Source: Bacteroidaceae bacterium (GTDB taxonomy: Bacteria > Bacteroidota > Bacteroidia > Bacteroidales > Muribaculaceae). From it: a stretch of DNA of 64,000 nt. The stretch's first letter is position 1. Each line of letters starts with the position of its first letter. Location of the stretch: assembly GCA_021768245.1 (NCBI GenBank), contig JAETNO010000003.1, positions 166,294 to 230,293 of the forward strand. The letters run 5' to 3'. Of this stretch, positions 58,950 through 64,000 are shown piece by piece. The notes below the pieces were generated by a model that did no database searches, was not told the origin of the DNA, and saw nothing but the letters and a program-made list of their open reading frames with translations. The translations under genes and the position numbers were made by a program.

Positions 58950-58978
58950 TTGAAATCACTTAATAATCCGTAACTTTG
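58950..58978 (+). promoter_or_regulatory. Promoter of guaA
   Basis: TTG (58950-58952), 18 bp, then TAACTTTG (58971-58978). Transcription would start near 58985, about 37 nt before the ATG. The spacing is 1-2 bp shorter than ideal. Confidence 0.6.
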
Positions 58979-59021
58979 CAATATCATTTTCACATTTTTA
59001 ATCTTCTTCCCCCAACTATCT

Positions 59022-60545
59022 ATGCAGGAAAAGATAATTATTCTTGATTTCGGGTCGCAGACCACCCAGCTTATAGGGCGCCGCGTGCGCGAGCTTGGAG
59101 AGTACTGCGAGATTGTACCCTACAACAAGTTCCCCTACGACGACCCCTCCGTGATAGGAGTGATTCTCTCGGGTTCCCCTTTCTCAGTTTATGATGAAAA
59201 GGCCTTCAAGACCGACCTTACCCGTCTTCGCGGCCACCTTCCCGTGCTTGGCATCTGCTATGGTGCCCAGTTCATAGCCTACACATCGGGCGGAAGTGTG
59301 GAGCCAGCCCCTTCGCGTGAATATGGCCGTGCCCATCTCACGAAAATCGACACTTCAAATCCTCTCTTCCATAATATTCCAGTCGGTTCCCAGGTGTGGA
59401 TGAGCCATGGCGACACTATTACTGCCATCCCTGACTCTTTCAGGAAGATAGCCTCGACAGACAAGGTGGCTATTGCGGCCTATCAGGTGGAGGGTGAGAA
59501 GACGTGGGGCGTGCAGTTCCATCCCGAAGTGTTCCATTCCGAACATGGCTCGCAGCTGTTGCGTAATTTCGTGGTCGATATCTGTGGAGGAAACCAGGAT
59601 TGGACTGCCGAATCTTTCATCGAGTCTACTGTCGCGCAGCTCAAGCAGCAGCTTGGCGATGACAAGGTGGTGCTTGGCCTCAGCGGTGGTGTTGACTCCT
59701 CTGTGGCAGCCGTGTTGCTCAACCGTGCTATAGGCAAGAACCTCACCTGCATTTTCGTTGACCACGGCATGCTCCGTAAGAATGAATTCCGCGATGTGCT
59801 CCATGACTATGAATGTCTTGGCCTTAATGTGATTGGCGTCGACGCCTCATCCAAGTTCTTCAGCGAGCTTGCCGAAGTCACCGAGCCGGAGCGCAAGCGC
59901 AAGATTATCGGTAAGGGCTTCATCGATGTTTTCGATGAGGAGGCCCATAAGATAAAGGATGTGAAATGGCTTGCCCAGGGAACCATCTATCCCGACTGTA
60001 TCGAAAGCCTTTCAATCACGGGTACCACAATCAAGAGCCACCATAATGTCGGAGGTCTTCCTGAAAAGATGAATCTCCGTCTTTGTGAGCCTCTGCGTCT
60101 CCTTTTCAAGGATGAGGTCCGTGCTGTTGGCCGTCAGCTTGGCATGCCCGAACATCTTATCAAGCGCCATCCTTTCCCCGGTCCGGGTCTCGCGGTGCGT
60201 ATCCTTGGCGACATCACTCCTGAGAAAGTGCGCATCCTTCAGGATGCCGACGATATCTTCATCCGAGGCCTCCGCGATTGGGATCTCTACGACAAGGTAT
60301 GGCAGGCCGGCGCAATCCTGCTTCCCGTCCAGAGCGTTGGTGTCATGGGCGACGAGCGCACCTATGAGCGTGCCATTGCCCTTCGTGCCGTCACCTCTAC
60401 CGATGCAATGACAGCCGACTGGGCGCATCTTCCCTATGATTTCATGGCAAAGGTGAGCAATGATATAATCAACAAGGTTCGCGGGGTTAACCGCGTTTGC
60501 TATGATATCTCCTCAAAGCCGCCGGCAACTATCGAGTGGGAATAA
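59022..60545 (+). CDS. guaA: GMP synthase (glutamine-hydrolysing)
   Basis: The 507-aa enzyme converts XMP to GMP. Class I glutamine amidotransferase domain: Cys79 in GICYGAQ and the His/Glu pair in WGVQFHPEVFHSE. The ATP-pyrophosphatase P-loop LSGGVDSSVAA lies near residue 225, and the C-terminal dimerisation domain (from about 385) contains KRHPFPGPGLAVRI and the closing RVCYDISSKPPATIEWE. Length and motifs are standard. It is a single-gene unit with its own promoter and terminator. Confidence 0.99.
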   Translation: MQEKIIILDFGSQTTQLIGRRVRELGEYCEIVPYNKFPYDDPSVIGVILSGSPFSVYDEKAFKTDLTRLRGHLPVLGICYGAQFIAYTSGGSVEPAPSREYGRAHLTKIDTSNPLFHNIPVGSQVWMSHGDTITAIPDSFRKIASTDKVAIAAYQVEGEKTWGVQFHPEVFHSEHGSQLLRNFVVDICGGNQDWTAESFIESTVAQLKQQLGDDKVVLGLSGGVDSSVAAVLLNRAIGKNLTCIFVDHGMLRKNEFRDVLHDYECLGLNVIGVDASSKFFSELAEVTEPERKRKIIGKGFIDVFDEEAHKIKDVKWLAQGTIYPDCIESLSITGTTIKSHHNVGGLPEKMNLRLCEPLRLLFKDEVRAVGRQLGMPEHLIKRHPFPGPGLAVRILGDITPEKVRILQDADDIFIRGLRDWDLYDKVWQAGAILLPVQSVGVMGDERTYERAIALRAVTSTDAMTADWAHLPYDFMAKVSNDIINKVRGVNRVCYDISSKPPATIEWE

Positions 60546-60563
60546 TAGATTATATTCAATATG

Positions 60564-60594
60564 TGAGCGGATGTTAAACCATCCGCTCTTTTTG
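60564..60594 (+). terminator. Intrinsic terminator of guaA
   Basis: The stem GAGCGGATG (60564-60572) pairs with CATCCGCTC (60580-60588) and is followed by TTTTTG. It lies 19 bp after the stop codon. Confidence 0.85.
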
Positions 60595-60676
60595 TTTTGT
60601 ACTGTTAATTGAAGGAGCTGGAATTGTGCTTAGTGTTAAATTTTATAAATACATATATGTTTTTAAGCATAAAAAT

Positions 60677-60707
60677 TTGGAGTCTCACGGATTGTCCCTA
60701 ACTTTGC
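60677..60707 (+). promoter_or_regulatory. Upstream promoter, ahead of a short terminated unit
   Basis: TTTG (60677-60680), 19 bp, then TAACTTTG (60700-60707): a near-perfect Bacteroidetes promoter. Its transcript would meet the terminator at 60744-60774 after only about 60 nt. Confidence 0.65.
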
Positions 60708-60713
60708 AACAGT

Positions 60714-60774
60714 TTTTCATGGTATTAGATTTAAGGTAAGAAGATTATTCGTCGTGACGACGGATAATTTTTTT
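60714..60774 (+). ncRNA. Candidate about 60-nt small RNA or terminated leader
   Basis: The segment runs from the predicted start of the upstream promoter to the end of a strong intrinsic terminator: stem ATTATTCGTCG (60744-60754) with 60758-60768 (one G-U), 3-nt loop and seven T residues. It contains no start codon with a useful frame. It could be an independent small RNA, or an attenuated leader of the porin gene whose own promoter lies just downstream. Confidence 0.4.
60744..60774 (+). terminator. Intrinsic terminator or attenuator upstream of the porin gene
   Basis: An 11-bp stem with a TGA loop is followed by TTTTTTT. It is not attached to any coding gene: guaA already has a terminator at 60564. 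Confidence 0.75.
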
Positions 60775-60834
60775 GTATATCCGTGTCAGCTCCAATTTTT
60801 ATTTTACAGCTGAGGCTATATTGCTTATTTTGCT

Positions 60835-60842
60835 TAACTTTG
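60835..60842 (+). promoter_or_regulatory. Second -7 element, immediately before the porin start codon
   Basis: TAACTTTG ends 9 bp before the ATG at 60852, so a transcript from here would be nearly leaderless. No -33 box at good spacing. Confidence 0.45.
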
Positions 60843-60851
60843 TAGCCACTT

Positions 60852-62825
60852 ATGAAAAAGCATATTCTCGTCATTATCACCATACTTTCGGCTGCTTTCT
60901 CCTCTGTTGCAGCCGATAAACTCCCATCTGATTCCCTATCCGTAGCCTGGCGTGTGCTCCAGCCTCTCGGTCTGCGTGAGCGCGCTCCACTCGACACTCT
61001 TCTCTACAACTACTATCAGACGGCAGTCCCTTCTTCCCTCAGTCCCGCTTTCGCCACTACAGGCAATCAGGCATCGGTAGGCAAGAACATGGTTTTCATG
61101 CAGAGCGAGCCGATGAGTGACTTTTTCTTCCGCGATGCCAAGCGCTTCTGGATTCCGAGCGTCGAATCGATGCGTTTTTTCAATACCCGCATCCCCATGT
61201 CCATCCTCGGTTACAATACCGGAGGCGGTCGTGAGGTGGCGCAGGATTATCTGCGACTCCTTTTCTCGGGAAATGCCAACAAGCGCACTCAGATTGGCGC
61301 GATGCTCAATTATCCCTACTCAAAGGGCAGTTATGAGAATCAGGCGGCCAAAGGCATGTCGTGGGGGCTTTCTGGCTCATATACAGGCGACCGCTATGAG
61401 TTTCAGGGCTTCTTCAGTGCCTACAATATGATTAATAAGGAAAACGGAGGTATTACCGACGATCTCTATATCCTCGACCCCGCGCAGCTCCAGGGTGGCG
61501 TGTCCTCGATAAATCCCAAGAGTATCCCCACCAACCTCTCCTCCGCCCACTCGCGCGTGAAAGGAAAGCAATTCTACATGAACCATCGTTATAAAGTAGG
61601 TCATTGGCGTGAGGAGCGCGATGAGAACGATTCGATTGTAAGCCGTGAGTATATACCCATGTCGAGTTTCATATGGACACTCGATTATAAGGACTCTTCC
61701 CATCGCTTCACCAGCTCCAATGCCGAGCAGGAGAGTTTTTGGGAGAATCATTATTTCAGCGATAAGGCTACGGCTGACCGCACGCGCTATAACTCTCTTA
61801 GCAACACTCTCGGCATCTCCCTCCTCGAAGGTTTCAATAGATATGCGAAGGCCGGTCTCGCCGCCTTCATGACTCATGAGGTGCGCCATTATTTCCAGAC
61901 TCCCGACACTGTGGCTATCTCCGGTGAGGAGCGTCCCGAGGGGCTTACCCCTTATCCTCTCGCTTCAAGGCTTGCCCACCGACAGACGGAGAATCTTCTT
62001 TATGTCGGCGCCCAGCTCACCAAGCAGCAGGGACGTATACTCAACTATGACGCTACCGTGCGCATCGGCCTTATGGGGCCTGCGGCAGGCGAGATAAAAG
62101 CCGATGGAAATCTCACGACTCGCATCCGGCTCCTCGGCGACACTGTGAGCCTCAAGGGCTACGGACATTTCAGTAATTCTACCGCGCCCTTCCTCATGAA
62201 TAACTATGTGTCAAACCATTTCATCTGGCGCAACGATTTCGGCAAGATTCGCCGTCTGCGTTTCGGTGGCATCCTGAATCTCCCCCATACAGGTACCAAT
62301 ATAAATGTGGGAGCCGAAAACATTCAGAACTACATCTACTTTGGCCCCGATTGCCTTCCGGCCCAGTATGGAGGAAGCCTTCAGGTATTCAGCGTGCAGC
62401 TTCAGCAGGATTTCCAATGGAGGGCTCTCAACTGGCGAAACACCGTTATATATCAGACCTCTTCCAACGAAGATGTGCTCCCGCTTCCCAAACTCGCCGT
62501 TTATTCCAATCTCTTTCTCCACTTCCGCGTGGCCAGGGTGCTTGAGGTGCAGTTCGGTGTCGACCTTGACTATTATACCCGCTATCATGCCCCGTCCTAC
62601 CAACCCGCAACAATGGCTTTCTGCAATCAGAAAGAGATTGAGTGTGGCAACTATCCCTTCATGAATGCCTATGTCAACATGAAGCTGTCGCGTGCCCGTT
62701 TCTTTGTCCTTTTCTCCCACGTCAACCAGGGCATGTTCGGTGGCAACAACTACTTCTCGCTTCCTCATTATCCCCTCAATCCCCGTCGCTTCCAGATGGG
62801 TGTCGTGGTCGACTTTGTGAATTAA
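60852..62825 (+). CDS. Putative outer-membrane porin (Porin_10-like)
   Basis: The 657-aa exported protein has a signal peptide (HILVIITILSAAFSSVAA). It then shows the pattern of Bacteroidetes putative porins (Porin_10-like): PSVESMRFFNTRIPMSILGY, the long series of amphipathic strands such as WGLSGSYTGDRYEFQGFFSA and FNRYAKAGLAAFMTHEVRHYF, and an ending with YVNMKLSRARFFVLFSHVNQ and PLNPRRFQMGVVVDFVN, an aromatic-rich last barrel strand. The role is probably a diffusion channel of unknown specificity. It lies downstream of a two-promoter region and 43 bp ahead of a solute-binding protein gene. Confidence 0.85.
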   Translation: MKKHILVIITILSAAFSSVAADKLPSDSLSVAWRVLQPLGLRERAPLDTLLYNYYQTAVPSSLSPAFATTGNQASVGKNMVFMQSEPMSDFFFRDAKRFWIPSVESMRFFNTRIPMSILGYNTGGGREVAQDYLRLLFSGNANKRTQIGAMLNYPYSKGSYENQAAKGMSWGLSGSYTGDRYEFQGFFSAYNMINKENGGITDDLYILDPAQLQGGVSSINPKSIPTNLSSAHSRVKGKQFYMNHRYKVGHWREERDENDSIVSREYIPMSSFIWTLDYKDSSHRFTSSNAEQESFWENHYFSDKATADRTRYNSLSNTLGISLLEGFNRYAKAGLAAFMTHEVRHYFQTPDTVAISGEERPEGLTPYPLASRLAHRQTENLLYVGAQLTKQQGRILNYDATVRIGLMGPAAGEIKADGNLTTRIRLLGDTVSLKGYGHFSNSTAPFLMNNYVSNHFIWRNDFGKIRRLRFGGILNLPHTGTNINVGAENIQNYIYFGPDCLPAQYGGSLQVFSVQLQQDFQWRALNWRNTVIYQTSSNEDVLPLPKLAVYSNLFLHFRVARVLEVQFGVDLDYYTRYHAPSYQPATMAFCNQKEIECGNYPFMNAYVNMKLSRARFFVLFSHVNQGMFGGNNYFSLPHYPLNPRRFQMGVVVDFVN

Positions 62826-62868
62826 ACTTTCCTTTCTGTCATAGCGTTTTATTCTCAAAAAAACGCTT

Positions 62869-63699
62869 ATGTCACTTCGTTCCCTCTTTCGTCCGCCGCG
62901 TGGAGGCATCATCCTGTCCCTCGCCCTTATGGCAGTCGGGATGCTCGTAACCGTCAAAAGCTGCTCGTCCCCGGTAGGCCGTCATGGCTATGAATATGTG
63001 CGCGGGCGCGGTGACACTATAAATGTCGCTATCGACTACTCGCCGATGTCCCTCTATCGTTTCGGTGATTCCCTTGCAGGCTTCAATTACGAGATGATGC
63101 GCGAAATGGCCGACCTCTATGGCGACAAAGTCAAATTTTATCCTATAGCGTCAGTCAACGAAGCTCTCGACGACCTCAAGCGCGGAGTCTACGACGTGGT
63201 CATCTCCGACCTTCCTGTCACTGCCTCACGTCGCGACAGTTTCCGCTTCACAGAGCCGGTCTATCTCGACCGTCAGGTGTTGATAAGTCGCGACACTACA
63301 GTCCGCTCCCGTCTTGACCTTGCGGGGAAGGAAGTGTGGACTCTCCCTCATTCGCCCGCTGCGGAGCGCCTGTCGAACCTCGCGCGTGAGATTGGCGACA
63401 CGATAATAGTGCGTCATGACTCCATCCGGTCAGCCGAACAGCTCTTCATGCTCACCGCTGTCGGCAAGGTGCCGCGTGCGGTCATAAATGCCGCCAAGGC
63501 AGCCGCCCTTGCAAAGGACAATCCCGAGGTCGACATCTCTACCCCCGTGTCGTTCACTCAATTCCAGTCGTGGGTCGTCAATAAAGACAACCCCGTCCTC
63601 GCCGACACTCTCGACGCCCAGATACGTCGCTTCAAAACCACGCCCCAATACGCCCGCCTTCTCACCCGCTATCTCGAATCTCTCCCCGACACCCTATAA
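62869..63699 (+). CDS. Family-3-type solute-binding protein, membrane-anchored
   Basis: The 276-aa protein has an N-terminal hydrophobic anchor (GGIILSLALMAVGMLVTVKSC), possibly with a lipid-modified Cys, and one SBP_bac_3-like domain. Features are NVAIDYSPMSLYRFGDSLAGFNYEMMREMA (seen in parts), DDLKRGVYDVVISDLPVTASR, FTEPVYLDRQVLISR and the hinge LAGKEVWTLPHSPAAERL. Such domains bind amino acids or occur in MltF-type murein transglycosylases, but no catalytic lysozyme-like domain follows here. No ABC transporter is adjacent, so a sensing or scavenging role is possible. The stop codon is inside the first of four degenerate repeats. Confidence 0.8.
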   Translation: MSLRSLFRPPRGGIILSLALMAVGMLVTVKSCSSPVGRHGYEYVRGRGDTINVAIDYSPMSLYRFGDSLAGFNYEMMREMADLYGDKVKFYPIASVNEALDDLKRGVYDVVISDLPVTASRRDSFRFTEPVYLDRQVLISRDTTVRSRLDLAGKEVWTLPHSPAAERLSNLAREIGDTIIVRHDSIRSAEQLFMLTAVGKVPRAVINAAKAAALAKDNPEVDISTPVSFTQFQSWVVNKDNPVLADTLDAQIRRFKTTPQYARLLTRYLESLPDTL

Positions 63700-63778
63700 T
63701 CTCCTTGATAATACCAATGTCCCTATAATCTCCTTCTTGATGCCCCTATAATCTCCCTCTTGCTCTCTATAATCCTCC
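63692..63778. repeat. Four degenerate CCCTATAATCTCC repeats
   Basis: The 13-bp motif CCCTATAATCTCC is exact at 63692, 63721 and 63744, with a variant, CTCTATAATCCTCC, at 63765. Spacing is 29, 23 and 21 bp, and the first copy overlaps the stop codon of the upstream gene. Spacers are short and partly similar (TTGAT), so this is a decaying tandem array or a cluster of protein-binding sites. Confidence 0.7.
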
Positions 63779-63896
63779 CTTGAAAATTAAGCGGTAAGAC
63801 ATAATGCTAATCCTCACCGATTTACGATTGAGAAATCAGCGACATGTAACAAGTGGGTAACAAAAATGGATTTTATTTGTAGGATGGAAAAGGCGC

Positions 63897-64000
63897 GTGA
63901 GATTGACCCCTTCGGGCACGCGAGACTGACCCCTTTGGGCGAAATAAGATTGACCCTTTGGGGCAAAATAAAAATGACCCCTGTCGAGACATCGGCAGGG
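63897..64000 (+). mobile_element. Probable end of an IS21-type insertion sequence, running off the window
   Basis: Four spaced copies of a GATTGACCCCTTTGGGC-like motif begin at about 63901, 63924, 63948 and 63972 (period 23-24 bp): GATTGACCCCTTCGGGC, GACTGACCCCTTTGGGC, GATTGACCCTTTGGGGC and AAATGACCCCTGTCG. Multiple short direct repeats at the ends, serving as transposase-binding sites, are characteristic of IS21-family elements. No transposase gene is visible before the window ends, so the family call rests on memory of such ends. Confidence 0.45.

Noticed and set aside
62211..62957. 248-codon minus-strand frame under the porin and binding-protein genes
   Set aside because: It spans the junction of two real plus-strand genes and lacks any recognisable feature.
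63692..63778. CRISPR array
   Set aside because: Repeats are only 13 bp, spacers 8-16 bp and partly similar, and no cas genes are present.

Overview
The window looks like a chromosomal segment of a gut-type Bacteroidales, most likely a Muribaculaceae-like genome. This is inferred from gene content and was not tested by phylogeny. Evidence includes Bacteroidetes-type promoter elements (TAnnTTTG, several with TTTG/TTG 19-20 bp upstream), an LruC/DUF4842 surface lipoprotein, DUF3575/DUF6562 fimbria-like genes, a DUF4105 protein, OMP beta-barrels of the TonB-receptor type, a lamin-tail/OadG protein, a DUF3244 protein and a Porin_10-type porin. No rRNA, tRNA or CRISPR array was seen.

Layout. 1-11300: cell-surface proteins. 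These are a 5'-truncated DUF5689-like adhesin with two recently duplicated C-terminal modules, a decayed four-helix-bundle gene between inverted repeats, an 1114-aa LruC lipoprotein, and a TPR/HTH membrane regulator divergent from a three-gene fimbria-like operon. 11442-23022: an envelope and export block on the minus strand: surA-like, ostA-like, mutL, DUF4105 (Lnb-like), a degenerate alkaline-phosphatase-fold protein, then secA. 23281-23547: a structured MITE-like repeat lying between a promoter and the coding start of a coiled-coil/AT-hook protein. 25002-30850: a DPP IV-type peptidase, an unknown membrane protein, miaA and nhaD. 31158-32307: a HipA-like kinase/DUF3037 pair. 32294-41700: a probable peptide-export locus (TPR/HTH regulator, DUF3244 secreted protein, two OMP barrels, a C39-peptidase ABC transporter and a 76-aa remnant-like HlyD anchor). 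41806-42935: tcdA and an unknown gene. 43267-47942: a complete Na+-pumping methylmalonyl-CoA decarboxylase operon headed by the epimerase. 48114-54210: an arabinose-type sugar operon (mutarotase, Na+ symporter, isomerase, FGGY kinase) from one good promoter. 54448-56693: HU, a 29-aa AURKAIP1/COX24 protein and RNase G. 56974-58885: a kdsC-like phosphatase, a VUT-family transporter and a YjjG-like phosphatase. 59022-63699: guaA, a candidate short RNA or attenuator, a porin and a solute-binding protein. 63692-64000: degenerate 13-bp repeats and what looks like the end of an IS21-type element running off the window.

The genes cooperate mainly in envelope biogenesis (chaperone, OstA, Lnb-like acylation and SecA export), surface display, propionate formation with sodium-energy conservation, and sugar uptake. 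The best candidates for undescribed biology are the DUF3244/OMP/OMP/PCAT/mini-HlyD locus, the HipA-like/DUF3037 pair, the pseudo-phosphatase in the envelope operon, the structured repeat in a 5' leader, and the promoter-terminator unit upstream of the porin gene.
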